64,000 bases of DNA from Kappaphycus alvarezii (Eukaryota > Rhodophyta > Florideophyceae > Gigartinales > Solieriaceae): positions 310,001-374,000 of the forward strand of contig NADL03000765.1 of assembly GCA_002205965.3 (NCBI GenBank), in the 5' to 3' direction. Under the pieces are notes generated by a model. It made no database searches. It was given only the letters and a program-made list of their open reading frames with translations, and was not told the origin of the DNA. Of the stretch, positions 31,238-43,879 are shown piece by piece. The number at the start of each line of letters is the position of its first letter. Positions within the stretch are counted from its first letter, which is position 1. The translations under genes and the position numbers were made by a program.

Positions 31238-31800
31238 TTAGGTAGGTCTCTTCTTACAGAGGACGATCCAGCGCGAATGGATTCCTTTCCGCGTAGCTTG
31301 GCCAGTCGAAGACATCAACTCGTAGCGTGGGCGGTTCGCATTATTCTTTCTGAATAGATCATAGACGTACAATCCAAAAAAATTCCATTTGCCGGCCTTG
31401 TTGAATGCCAAATCGTGTGCCACCAGAACTTCGTCTCCAACGTCAAACTTCTTCCCTTTCGTCGTACTCTTACTTGCTTCCCCGGACTTAGCGGTCGCAG
31501 CAGCGCGCACATCCGACTTGCCGAGCATCTCGACTAGCCTGTATTGGTGAGGACCGCCACTGCGTCGCTCACTAACATCTTCGGGTTGATGTCGTACGTC
31601 AGAGGGAACGGAGACATGCTAGGGCCGAGATCAGGACGAAGATATCCGTAAATAATTTGAGGAAGTACCTTCGCCCATTCTTCTCAATTTTCCGCAATTT
31701 ACTTCTCAACAGCATGCTTGATCATCTTTGTAATCATCTTTGCCCTCCCGTCCACCATCGGCGCGTCAATATTTTCTGACGACTGTCGTCCACTTCTGTT
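31238..31800 (-). pseudogene. Gypsy integrase C-terminal relic
   Basis: The minus-strand frame at 31238-31528 encodes KKFDVGDEVLVAHDLAFNKAGKW, then PRYELMSSTGQATRKGIHSRW. This corresponds to the GPY/F-like tail of elements 1 and 2 (FSVGSKVLVVHGKA..., YQLCSSSGKRSRRAIHARRL). Upstream, to about 31770, NIDAPMVDGRAKMITKMI and VLPQIIYGY match the third catalytic block region, with the catalytic Glu changed (GRAK in place of GKAE). Stops and frame changes are frequent. It is a different, older gypsy family. The SSGASYVLV-like stretch near 32790 may be its first catalytic block displaced by an insertion, but that is uncertain. Confidence 0.6.
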
Positions 31801-32934
31801 GCCAAATTATCGCGCCATACCTTTCTCGCCCACTGGTAGCTCTGAGACCGTACAAAACTAGCCCGAATGCATTTACCACGACAACCTGACCTGTAGACGG
31901 GGCTCTCCCCCAGTCTCCTACTTGAATCCAGTAAATGAAAGATATTTGGTCTCTGTCGTTTATTAAATGGGGCGGTAGGCGAAACAAATCGAAAATGCGT
32001 TTAGTAATTTGGCTGGACTAGCTCCCATATATCATTACACATAGTCCGTCTTTATCTCAACTACATGGATTCATGAAATATTCCATCAAATACTTCCAGA
32101 TGAAATACACCATCAATGAAAGATCTATATAATGGACGTCTGGGCTACATAAGGTCGAAAAAATACTAGAGCGGCTGAATAAATTGCCATATCTCATACT
32201 ACCGTAGATATAGAAAGTTCCTTCCATCGGTATGCTCTCAGTAAATGGACCAGGCTGGGCTTCATAAGAGATACGAAGCCAGCCATAGATCCTTTCTTAC
32301 TGATCACACCGTTATCGTCGGCAATAGAACCACATCTCAGTCGCAATCCAGAAACTTCAGAACTTTCTCATTATCTCTATCTTCGTTCTTCCTTGCAGAT
32401 ATTGCAAGCTCAAATACACACAAGCCACGATAGTAGTTCGTTTAGGATATAATTGACATTAACCAAGAATGAATGTCATCTTGTTTATATCTTTCAACGA
32501 AATGCGCTGGAACTATGCCTCTTAACGATGATATTCAATCCTCTTTAAAGTATTCCTCATATAGATCGAACACTACATCATGTATTTCAGAAACCCCTGA
32601 CTTGGCACTGCTTTTCATGTCCAATCAATGGCCAGGGAAGGTTGATACAAATTTATCTCACCCTACTTGATAGAATAGAGGTATCACTGATATGAAGCAG
32701 CTGAAGGACTTTGGTCGAGAGAATGTAGGCAGCTGCTTACATTCCGCTTCCTCTTGAAGGGAACAAGCACATATGATGCGCCCGATGAAATAGGGCCGGT
32801 AAAAGGGCCAGTGTCACGTCCCCAGCACAAGACTTGAGCTCCTATTTCAGAAGGACCAGCATCGTAAGAATGGTTTAACTTTTTTTATCACTGTAATATG
32901 TATGTGCAACACTGTGACTGTGAAGTCGCTACAA
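31801..32934. other. Degenerate stretch, no clear gene
   Basis: A 73-codon minus-strand frame (31766-31987) extends from the integrase relic without a clear motif. A GPFTGPISSGASYVLV-like translation around 32770-32815 (minus) recalls the start of a gypsy integrase core. Nothing else is recognised. Confidence 0.3.
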
Positions 32935-33110
32935 AATTAATTTCGAATAGGGTGACTAACTGCTGCGTATTGCGGGGCACGACATATTACTGACGTCATG
33001 CTAGTGGACCAAATAGCGTAGCTTAGTTTCTAGTATAAGCAGGTCTTCATCCCCCCCGTAGAGCATCCGCTGCGCGAAACGTAGTTGTACGTACCATGCT
33101 CTCAAATGCG
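32935..33110 (-). pseudogene. LINE 3' fragment
   Basis: The DNA from TCGAATAGGGTGACTAAC to CCGTAGAGCATCCGCTGCG matches the LINE end at 17818-17945. No open frame remains. The 3' tail points left, so it is on the minus strand like the copies at 17800 and 48168. Confidence 0.6.
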
Positions 33111-33332
33111 GACAAACCTTTTAGGAGCAGAACTATTTTTTGTTCCGCTGTTTAGCTCCCTACGAGTTGTACTTTCGTTTCTTGGAACGGGCGGTCTTGA
33201 AAACATACAGTATCGTGTTCCGGCAGTTTCCAACTGCGTGCACGGTGGCTTATAAAAGTTATAAAGCGATCATGGTTTCGGAACCAAGAGAATACTCTCT
33301 TCATAGGGACAAATATATATCAAAAATTGGAT

Positions 33333-34154
33333 TCACAACAACACACCCGTTTTTAAGCAACTAATTTCTCCATTTCCCTCGGCCTTAAAAGGCCCGAATT
33401 GTGCTCTTGGGGGGTTCCTTTCATCGCTTTCAGATTCTTGTTGTTCATTGGGGAAAATATCGGAGTATGATGATAAGAAATTATGTTTGTCCTGAAAATG
33501 ACTCTTGTCCAAATGATTTGATGTCGACACGGAGGTTTCAATGAAAATTTGAATATCGGTGGAACGAAAAGTGATTGTGGTTGATGGATGTGCCTCAGCT
33601 GACGTTCATGTACTAGTTGGATGTGCAGTTGGAGAAAACGGATCGACATAACTACTCACAGAAGGGTCAGCAGGGGTCTCGCCGGAATCGGTTGAAACAG
33701 AAATCCGACACGGAGAGGCAGCGGTGTTTTTAGCTCTTTTGTGCAAATCCATATCGACGATTTCTGACGTCCTGTCTCGGAAAAAAGGATTGATTGTACC
33801 TTCCTTCACAAAAAGTGGCAATTCACAGCTGTTCGTGCTTCGGCAATATCTTTCGCACAATAAACGGGCAACGCCTCGGGTAGGTAGTTTTGTATGCGTA
33901 GTAGACAAATATGGTCCCGTGTTAATGCAGAAAGCGGCCATGTGTTGCGAGTAGGGCGTGTCCTTGAAGAATGTGAGTAGTACAAAAGAATACCAGTTAC
34001 ATTTGAGCCACCAAACGCAGTGGTGACAAACATCTCTGCTAAATAGCTGAGACGTCAATAGAGGGGAAAAGCAAAGAAGAGTGGGCGTTCGTGCTGAAAA
34101 GAATTGGGCAGGTCGGCAAAGGTGACCGAGGGGTCGTGCGGAGAAGTTTAGCAA
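33333..34154 (-). pseudogene. Unrecognised minus-strand coding relic
   Basis: A 182-codon frame (33606-34154) is followed after frame changes by two more (33353-33649 and 33333-33530). Together they could be one protein of about 270 residues. The middle has TINPFFRDRTSEIVDMDLHKR, and the C-terminal part is Ser/Thr/Pro-rich with acidic QQESESDER. No domain is recognised. It may be a decayed host gene or an unspliced exon set. Confidence 0.25.
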
Positions 34155-35292
34155 GACGGTTTAATTGAGACGTGCAAGAAAAGGTGGCCGGTTGTGCCGA
34201 AGGTAAGTTGAATCAGAAATGATCGGGAAGAGAAGAGTGTTGAATAGGAAGCATTTACGCGAAAATCCGAAAAAATTCAGAACACATGTGTAACTCGAAA
34301 TTTTTCAAAATACAAGCGGACATTGGAAATATGGAAATGAGACGCCCAACATTCCACAACTTAATAAAGAGACTCGAAACTCCCAGCTAATCCAAGTCGG
34401 CATCCCCATTCTTCAACAGTCATCCCTCCTCTACCATCTCCCGCCTTTTTTAAAAGTCACTAATATCTCCAACAGTGAGAGCTAGAGCGGCATCCTCTTC
34501 TTCAATGACGACATTCCCACCATGATGGAGCCTGGCACCCCAAACCCCTCCTATTTGCAGAATAACTCCCTTAGTTACACTTTGGCGCTATACAGATCCC
34601 CGTAGTGTTCTTATCAAAAAGCAAATAAATTCGCAATTCTATAACCAGCTTCGTCACTCGATTCGCTGAGAAAGAAATCCGCCTGGTTGACATGGCTTTA
34701 TGAATGGAACAAAGCCTGGAAATCATCTGCTAGGCGGGCAAAAAAAATCTCCGCAAAATGATTATTCTGGAGAAAATGGATCCCAGAACTTAATGCTTGA
34801 CTTTAGTGTTTTGGAAATAGAAAAATTCGAAGGAAACAAAATTCGTCCAGGAAGGTAGGCAGAAACTATTTGGATGAATACCCTTGCAATGAGCCGTTTC
34901 GTTCTCATTTGTGCCTTGCGCAACATCTTTATATTACCTAAGGCGAATCATAAGGAGCTGGAGCACAAACTGTCCATGAATTGATGCAAAATGTGCAATC
35001 AATAAGCCATGTGGTATCCATTCCCGATTCCTAGTTCGCTAGTCGAGTTAATTCAGCTTCTTTAAAGGGGAAAGTTTTATGACTACCATGAACTTCTGAA
35101 CGTGCCACCGTCGCTAGAAGTATCCCACAGCTTCACGCTTCGCAATCTGGGCCGAAAACAGCTCATTAGAATCATCTTCGACAAAGAAACACTAGAAGCA
35201 AATGGATTTAGAGATAGGAGGTGCAACAAGGCTCCGACTGATTTCTTCAAATCGCAATTTCCTTGAATTTATACGTTTAGAAGTCTTCCTAT
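34155..35292. other. No recognisable gene
   Basis: Only short frames are open. A plus-strand stretch near 35105-35260 reads VSHSFTLRNLGRKQLIRII without stops for about 50 codons, but I do not recognise it. Confidence 0.3.
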
Positions 35293-35961
35293 TTGCCGTG
35301 GGGTTCATTTTTCTCCGTGAATGAAGTGGTAGACTTCTCCGTGCTTCTCATCAACCCTTTAATTTTATCTGGATGTCTCGGCCGATATCGCTCCGCAGTG
35401 CATGGGTCTGATGTCTTTGATTGTTGGTGTAAGTTCATGAAGAAGTTGAAAGTAGACCAAAGAACAACCGAGTTTGACAGGAATAATTTAGCTACGTTCC
35501 AAGAAATCATCTCAGCTCTACCTTCGTTCATCATGCAGTCAGAAATTGGTTAGAGAAAGAACGATAATTCCAAGCTGAAGGAAGTTCCGTCTAAATGGCT
35601 GCAGCCTTCATATTCAACCGTTCCTCAAGGCATTGAGAGGCCTATCACTGAGACTAGGGATGGTTTGCAAAAAATATTTCGCCTTCTTAAAGCGTCTGAG
35701 AGGAGAATCTCCATAAAAGGAACTACTGACATGGTAGAAAAGTCATCGGCACCCACAAAAGCTCATTTCAAAAATACAACTCCAACGAAGAAAATATATC
35801 TCAGGAGAGATGCAAGAATTGGTTCCTACAGCTCTCTCAAAACTAAACGAAGAAAAACGGGTTCATTTTCAAAGCCCAAAGCTCGAAATAAATTCGCATC
35901 TCCGCCGGTTGGGAATTTTACCCCATTAAGTAGTAAAGACATTTTTCGGAAAGAACAATGA
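35293..35961 (+). pseudogene. Unrecognised basic protein ORF with one in-frame TAG
   Basis: The frame from ATG 35293 to the stop at 35959 is open over 222 codons except for TAG at 35551-35553. The first part is hydrophobic to neutral (VVDFSVLLINPLILSGCLG could be a membrane segment or buried helix). The second part is strongly basic (LRRDARIGSYSSLKTKRRKT, SKPKARNKF) and could bind nucleic acid. I do not recognise the family. A real gene interrupted once, or two exons, would both fit. Confidence 0.3.
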
Positions 35962-38674
35962 TGAAAACGAAATCAGGGAGTAAACTAGGTCCATCTAATG
36001 AAAATAGCGATTAATTCTATCCCGAGAGCTCTGAGAGGGATGAAAGTAGTAACACGGACTTTGAAGAAGAAATGGATCGACGATTTGACTAGGAATTATA
36101 CAATCTGTAATTATTAACTACGAAAACAGTTACCTAATTATTTTTCTCTTCATTGGCCGATGTAAATTACTTTTGGAGTTTGATCCACATTGTTTCGTTT
36201 GAGAAATTCCATTCTAGTTTCAGTTCTGTCACTAAAATTATACAAAGAAGTGATAACACTCTGTGCTGGGACTCTCTTTGAATTTGGTAATGACTTTTCT
36301 TCCCAGATGTCTCTTCCATGCAGCGGCTCACCGGATCAAACTGGGCTGCAGAAGGATATTTGTGCAGCTTCTTCCAGGACAAATGCTTCATAGACGTGCG
36401 TTTCATACATGAAACCCCAGTCCAGAAGGCCTCTGCGCTCGTCTCTTGGTGCTTACACCTACAGTTGGGCTACAAACTCGGCTGTTGCACCACTGATTCC
36501 CTCCAGTAATTATATAAGGACATAACTAAAGCCCTATACCTCGCGTAAAGCTAATTTCGCCAGGCCATCCTTCCTATTTTCTTGTACGGAAGGTATGGAT
36601 TAATATAATCCTACCATATGGATATATCTTTGGTCTGAGTCTCGTCGTCTCTCGGCAGTGAGACCTTCTAGCCAAAAAATACTCAAGTCATAAGCTAAGA
36701 AAACGAGGTTTCTCCGACTGATACCACACCCAAACCCTATTTGATATTTTCAAGCTCTTTTCCACTGGCGCCAAAGGAGATTACACTTGTAGGACGGCTC
36801 TTACCACCGCTATTTTCGCAATCTAATTTTGACACGTTCTCACCTCGTCAAATGCTTTCTTCGTAACCGCAGCAGATCCTAAGCTCCGACTTGCTAAAAA
36901 AGCCCTTCCTGTGGAAGGCCAGCCTTTTGCAAAAGATGAACGATATCTTTGGCCTCCTTAAAAACTTTATTTAGAGTAATCCTCCGAACGTCCAGCACGG
37001 TAGTCAATTAGACACATTCCTGGGCTACATCAGTACCTAATCCACCTTTCATAACAAATGGGGGGTTTTGGGGATTACAGGACCCACCATCGTCACTTGG
37101 GGAGAGGTACCTCGTTACCAATGCCTCTCTAGATCAAAATTTACCCTCACAGTATCTGGAAGACGTTGCTGCTGTTCAAATGATCCCGGAGAGTCAGGAC
37201 AGTTGTTGAACAGGATGCAAACTGGAACGGTCTTTGCGGAGTTGGCTCCGCGTAGCTGTAAAAAACATGGCCAAGTTTGGAGGAGTATTTTGGGGAAAGT
37301 TGGTATGAAATCGGACGGTTTCTGATGTAGCGGCTATGTGTTGAGACGGCTCTTCCTTCACCGATACAAAGGATTTTCTCGGAGCCAAAGTATTACCGGA
37401 GAAAGCATATCGAGAAGTCATCGACCGGTACATTTACTCGGATAAGATAATTCCACTGCATGGGTAAACAAAACCATTCTGTTTAAACGAATGCCTTTTT
37501 ACAAAGTTTAATTGGCAAATTCTCAATTTAAACGTGTCAGTATTCTCTGAAAATTAAGCATTCTAACTATTTGGCAGCTGGATTGTTTTTAAGCACCTAC
37601 CCATTCTTTCTGAGTATAGTCTTTTACTTCCAGCTTGATGGCACGCTAAGTGAATGCGTACCTTGTTCCGTAGTCTACTAGTAACTATACCGCACCACAG
37701 ATTGGACATTTTTAACACCTCCTAGACTTCAAAAGCATTCCTAATAGTTTTAGGTACAACATCGGAACAAAAAGATGGTTCTTTGTCATCGCTTTCGTTA
37801 CTTTTGAGTACAGTTCTGTGAGCTGTGAGTGTTCCAGCTGCCGCTCGTAGACAATACAATTGCCATCACTTTTGTGGTTGAATTTCGAAACTAGGCTATC
37901 TTCATAGAAAAAGAGCCAGTGAAGCTTATCTTTTTGCTGCCTACAAACCGAATTCGCAGTTCAAACGGCTATAATTGATGCTTGTGGTCCTTCACACCGC
38001 TCTCTGACTCAACTAAATAAGCCTGCCCAAGGACCAATGGCAAAGGCCTTTTTCCACAGTAGACTATTTTTCTGTCCTGCTCTTTCGAAATGAAAGATCC
38101 ATAATTTACTGTAGTTCCATCGTCTTTGAACCTCTTGTAACAGTCTGCAGCTGATTTAGTAGTGTCATTATCAAGTGTATTCTTACATGTGCCGTTAAAC
38201 AAATTTCAATAATCACTTAATTCGACGTAAGCAACTTAATTGTAAAAGGTACTCAAGCAGATCTATCAAGATTTTGTCTTTCTTCATGGCGGTTGAAATC
38301 ACTTTCATTTTGTTTTCCAAGGACCACATGACCACCAAAATGTAACTTGGTGAGGATAACGTATCTCAAAGCCCCGAAGGCTCCAATCAATATCGATCTC
38401 CGGCCATCAAATACTCATTCCATGAACTTTCGGAAACGGTCGAAGCCGATAAATTCATAACATGGGAATCACCTAATGAATTTGCGAAACTTCAATTTGA
38501 GAAAAGCTTAAAGGTCACCATTCAGCCCCTCGGAGTTGACCGATCGAATAATAAGCGATTTTTGGATCTCCTTGATACTATCTTAAAATAAAAGGTGGCA
38601 GATGCATCACGAAGCGATACTCGAAAAAAAATAATCTAACTCTGGCGAGACGACGATTTTTTGAAAGTAATGTG
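35962..38674. other. No recognisable gene
   Basis: Short frames occur on both strands (36167-36509, 37068-37433, 37969-38202) without recognisable motifs. The GC content is moderate and some stretches look like old coding sequence. No repeats or ends of the identified transposon families were found. Confidence 0.3.
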
Positions 38675-39551
38675 TTAGCTTTCCGTTTGCAAATCACTTC
38701 TCAGGAGACAGTATAGTAGCCGTGTCCAAAATAAAGGCATACTCCATTGTACAGTTTTTAAGAAAACCTCTTCAAGTACCTCAGAGACTTTATTCCAATA
38801 GCATTTATCATAGGACTTGGAAAGATAAATCAATACAGCTCCTTTGTGGAGGTCCTCCTGTCCGATTTCGATAATTCGCTCCTCGTGCTTCGATACGTGG
38901 GCAATCTCGCTTTTTTCTGGATATTTATCAGCCATTTCAAGAAAATTTGAAGCACACGCAATTTTTCTTCGAACATTGGATCAATACTTGCAACTGAAGT
39001 CGATAAATGTGCCAACGGTTGAGGAGTAGACCCATATGGCTATTTTCGCTATAAATTGCTTGATTTGGCCTTCTGCGAACGGACCTGTTAACGTTGCGTC
39101 TTGATCTCATTACTGTGACCGAAGTCGAAGCAGTAACTCCTAGAATGATTCTATTTGCTACTCCGAGTCTCTCTACGACTTAGGTTTCCATCGTCCCTGC
39201 GCTTGCCGGCGCTTGAGTGCATAATCTTAATTGCTCCATCGTCTTCTTCCAGGTATGCAACTTCCTCCTCAGCTTCCAAACGTGCTGAAATATGCAAGTT
39301 ACTTTTTTCTAAATTCCCAGCTTCAGTGAAAAGACAATCCTCCTTTTTTATTTCGCCACCTTCATCATCGCTTTGAAGAATCCTTTACCTCGCCATAACT
39401 TCCCTGACGAAAGGCGCACCACCCTTGCGACCGGGGTGTGCCCCTTGCTGATTTCCGGAATAGGTTGTATTAAGTCGATCTCCGGAGTGGTATCCATGGT
39501 GATGTTGGGTATCGGATTAACAATTTTGTTGGGATTTTTCCCTGGAACCAC
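38675..39551 (-). pseudogene. Degenerate gene-like region
   Basis: On the minus strand, long runs read like coding sequence in changing frames: NPIPNITMDTTPEIDLIQPI (39490), an acidic SDDEGGEIKKEDCLF...EEEVAYLEEDDG block (about 39230-39370), SIDPMFEEKLRVLQ (38980), then MADKYPEKSEIAHVSKHEER and KVSEVLEEVFLK (38675-38935). At least two frame changes are needed. I recognise no family. Confidence 0.25.
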
Positions 39552-41199
39552 ATTTTCGGAGATCGTTTGGGGGGTGTCCCGGCAGCCTGTAGATATGTCT
39601 CGTCAAAATTTACGTCAGGATCCAAAGGAGTTTTGAAGCTAATGTTTTTGCAATGGATGACTTTTCATCTGGCTACTTTGTGCCCTGCTCAACCTTCAAT
39701 CTACGGGCTGGTGGAATAAGACGGGACTGAATGGAATCGAATAGATTTTTTGCTGGTACAAGATCTTCACAAGCAGATTAAAGGGAACCGAAACCCTGTA
39801 ACAGATCGTGAAATGTAGAATGAGCTAGTTACATTTCTAGATCAAATGGGGCAATGGAATAAATCAAATTCACAAAAAGCGCCCAAACATTTTTCCGAGT
39901 ATCCGATAGACTCTTGTTTTCGGCTTCCCATCTCGGCAGTGTATATGTCCTAGCGCTAGTAATGCAGCTGGACATCGATAACTCCCGGAGCACTTAAGGT
40001 TCAGATTTCTTTCTGTGCCTGCCGGTAGATCACAACAATAGCTGCAAACGCAAATTCTTGCATAGTCAACATTAAGGGAGAATGATAATACATAAAAGCT
40101 GCATGCAGGAATAAGCAAAGAGCGCTCTTCCTTCTCCTTCGCATCATCTTCGATACGACGGTAGCAGATTCAAAAGCCTGCAAAAGTCCATAACATTCTA
40201 TTTCCTCTGTCCATGATTTTGGATGGCGAGAAGAGGCCCGAAAAGCGTCAACACTGAATCACTCTATTATTCAGACACTTTTTCGGAACAGCAACATGAT
40301 TATTTGACAACTTCATCTCTCTCTGCACTTTATCATGGTACATTTGGCCTCTCATGAAGATCAACTCCCCAAAAAAAGCGCGGAACTGACGAATTCTCAA
40401 TTCAAGGTGCTTTGTAGGACATAACCAAGGTCTAGTTTGTCGAGTGGTTGAGAAAAACGTCAAAGTACAGATAAGTTTCGAGTATGTCATCCCAATCCGA
40501 GGAGGCCTCAACGATGCTATTTTGTCTGTGACTTCCACCAATGAACGTGGATTTTTTCAGGGCCGACTCCGCGTCTGCTTCTATACTGCATATATGTATG
40601 GTTGTAAAAACTTCTAATTCTCCAGAGTTCAAGTTCTAAGCCATTTACTTAATGCATCCCCTTAATATAGCCAGGCAAGACGCCGCTGAAATGAGCAAAC
40701 AGTGAGGATTTTATTCCCACCACAAATCTTCCTCTCTTCGCTTAGCTAAAACTAAAACTACCCATGTCTTCCGCGATGACCTCGACAGTGGCATTGTCGA
40801 CAGGGCGAAGAACCTTCCCATATACCGCATCGGATATGATGAGCTGCTTGCTGCTTAAACAAGCACCGAATATTCGCGCCATTTAGGATAACGTTGTGTT
40901 TAGAGAAGTGTGCAATAATCGTTGATTCTGATGCGGGTGTAGGGTAAACTTTTTTTGCAGAGAGAGAGGGAGGAGACGGAAGAAAAACGGTGGAGCCTAA
41001 GTACCTAAGCCTAAGTACCTAATTGAATTGCTACCGAAGAGCATACTTTACTGTATAGCAAATGTTAGCTATCCACTAATGATTTTTACACGTGTATTTC
41101 TAGTAGTCGTGATATACACGTAGCAACAGAAATCAAGATGAAAGGCAAACTGCGAAAGGTCAGACAAAACCAATAGTAATTAGGAGACAGCTCTCTCTC
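39552..41199. other. No recognisable gene
   Basis: Overlapping minus-strand frames at 40248-40541 and 40432-40632 may be one relic with a frameshift. A short plus-strand frame ending near 40857 reads DDLDSGIVDRAKNLPIYRIGY. None is identified. A repeat of AAGTACCTAAGCCTAAGTACCTAA lies at about 40999-41022. Confidence 0.3.
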
Positions 41200-41850
41200 A
41201 GCTCTCTCCATTGAAAACTCCAGTCTCCTGGTCTTGTAAGCTAAAATTTATGATCATTTTTTTGCAATTAAGACTGAAATTTGTAAACTATAATTTGCCC
41301 ATGGTATAATCTAAACGTTATGATTATTTGTATGGAAAAAGAACTGGGAATGACGTTCTAATTCTAACGCACGCATGGAGGTCCGAAACCTCTTTCGCAT
41401 GGCAAAAAGATTTCAGTTAGAAACATATCCGGATGACCTTCGCTGTCATTTATTACAAAAACACAATATAAAGGTAATAAATATCGCTCTGAATTCCTTC
41501 ATTGCAACCAATAGTTTCCTGGTAGTGGCAGATAGTCGTCATGATCGTTGCTTCGCAAGTAGAATGAGTAATGGCAATCTTCAATCTCCCCTCCTTATGA
41601 GATAGACATTATGATCATTTTCATGTAAGTAGACCATATAATGACGCTCTAACTCTCAGGGCCTTGTAAAGGTCCAAAATCTCTTTTTCATCGCTACATC
41701 ATGTCATTTAGAAACATGTCCGGATGGCCCTTAATTCCATTTATCCAAAAATTCATATCTTTCTGAAGCTTTTCTTATGAAGCGAGAATTAAGAGTTTCT
41801 CCTTCCAGCCTGACGCTCACTCTTACAGGGCTATAGTATTTGTTAGAATG
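41200..41850 (+). repeat. Degenerate tandem repeats of about 170-300 bp
   Basis: GAATGACGTTCTAATTCT...GAAACATATCCGGATGACC (41348-41440) recurs as TAATGACGCTCTAACTCT...GAAACATGTCCGGATGGCC (41639-41728). A third partial copy (GACGCTCACTCTTACAGGGC) is at about 41811. TTATGATCATTTT also recurs at about 41249 and 41609. Confidence 0.55.
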
Positions 41851-42860
41851 ATGAAAGTTCCCTATCCATGCTCAAAAAGCTCACTTTCGGCGCCCCCAAA
41901 TTTTTTTCTTTTTACGACGGTCTGCTCCAACTGTTTTCAAGGCATGCATGAAAAGAAAGTACTGAATGTTTAAGGCCTACAAATAGAAAATTAAGTTGGT
42001 AATCATTTCGTATCATTTTCAACAAATTTATTAATACAGCTGAAAACTTTTTCATAAAATGGTTTCTACGGTGTCCACTGTAGGATTCCACCATAAGGCT
42101 TTATGCGAAAGAATGCAATTTAAATACTCATTTAATTTAAGTACCACCGCATATGAGCACAATCAATTTATTCGTTAAGGCTTTATTCAATGATTTCTAG
42201 ATTTCCTCTCAAATCATTTAACAATTTGTCAGCCACTTATCGAGACTAAATGTAATGCGATATCTATTTGCAGGTGAAAGAATGAGATTTCGTATGCATA
42301 GTACTGTATATTGCGATTTTCAATAGTACAATATGAGTTACAATTTGTTTGAATAAATATCGTATGTTGTACCTACCTTGGCTACGTTGACGGATTTATC
42401 CAACGCAGCATGCCTTACGGCTGGCCTCCAGCTAGTTCATGATTGAATTATGTTTGACTCCATCTCCACCGCTTAGACCCGCCCACGACAGCCCCGTGAA
42501 GTACCGGGTCTATATTCCTAATCAGTAAATACGGAACCTTCCCTACAGAGATCTAGAAAGAGAAAATTATTGATTATTCCAGAAATTGTCTATACAGCCA
42601 CTTTATGGGTTTTGGCATGGATTTCCAATACAATAATGTACATGAATTCCCCCTTTTCTCTCTATTGGAACTCAATTTACTGATATTACGCCAATCATAT
42701 TGTTGGCTAAAACGAAGGGCCGAAGGTGTTGTACGTTCAAAATGGTTGACTCCTTCGTTACGTTCCAAATTATTGTCCTAGGGGACTCAGAATATGAAAT
42801 TGGCAGTAATGAAACCATCTTAAATTCGGAGTAGTCATTAGAAAAACTACAATGGACTGA
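41851..42860. other. AT-rich stretch without a gene
   Basis: No coding frame, repeat or RNA gene is recognised. Minus-strand frames of 60-64 codons (41912-42094, 42574-42768) show no motif. Confidence 0.35.
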
Positions 42861-42929
42861 AGCTTATTGGGTCCTTGACCATAGTAAGGATGAAACAGTG
42901 GAAGAGAGAAAATAGGTTTAGAGTCCGCG

Positions 42930-43270
42930 GATGTGCTGATGTGGTCACAGGCTCATGGAGGGGCAGATCCGTTTCTGTTTTCGCCTTTCGTTCTATCCAA
43001 ACTCCTTTGAGATTACCACCTCTAGAGGTGCCAGAGAACGAAGTTAACTACCTCCTATTCCCCCTGTTTTAGAAGAAGAATCCATCTACAAAAAAGGCTA
43101 TGCTGGGAACCATTGGGTGAAATTCAGATTGGTACTCAACACTTTCAGGGATTTTTATCGGAACAAGAATTACATTCCCGTTGAGATTATACCCTCTAGT
43201 AGAATTTTCAGATGGTGATGTTAACTATCCCATCATGCTCCTCCCCAATAAGGATTCAGTATTTTAGAAA
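42930..43270 (+). pseudogene. Relic encoding a tandemly repeated peptide
   Basis: Two segments about 190 bp apart encode related peptides: TPLRLPPLEVPENEVNY (about 43001-43050) and TFPLRLYPLVEFSDGDVNY (about 43175-43230). Each is preceded by about 15 weakly similar residues. A stop at 43070 and a frame change separate them. The family is not recognised. A gene made of repeated units of about 60 residues is one reading. Confidence 0.35.
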
Positions 43271-43502
43271 AACTGTGAAGTAATCAGAAGTTTAAACCTT
43301 CTCTATTTCCATTGAAGATGACTTCCTTTTCGATACTATTCCGGAAGTAGCCATTACTACCAGTATCAATAATAAAAATGTGCCAAATTTTTGTATTTTT
43401 CTCCATACTAAAAGTCAAAATGTCAATATATTTCGTGGTATGCTCAAAAAACTTTGCTCTATACTAGATATCAGGTAACTTTGCTGGCAAACGGGACTTC
43501 CC

Positions 43503-43780
43503 TGTTGCACAGAGAGGTAGGGCAGGTCGAAGCCGAGGAGACTGAAAGTCTGTTGAGGAGCTGGGCGAGTCTTTATTACTTTGACGCTACTGTAGTCCCG
43601 TTATATCGGGAATGTTTCGCCCACTGTACATCTCACAGTGGATTTACGCAAACATTTCTACTATTTCAACGTTGGCTAAAATTCTGTTACTACTTGCACC
43701 CAAATATTACATGATTAAAACTACGTAGAAAGATAAGGCAATAGATGTAGGAATTATATAAAGAGCTAATGTTGCCAGCA
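43503..43780 (-). repeat. 3' LTR of the copia element
   Basis: On the minus strand it starts TGCTGGCAACATT and ends GCAACA. It contains TATATAA (about 43755-43763) and AATAAAGA (about 43570-43577), plausible promoter and polyadenylation signals. Confidence 0.88.
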
Positions 43781-43879
43781 CCAAAGTGATATTTACCTCA
43801 TTCCACCAAATCTCTATCCTGCCTTTCATGATTTCAAATACCCATTTTTGCTGTGAATGTTTCTTGCCTGTTCCTTCCA

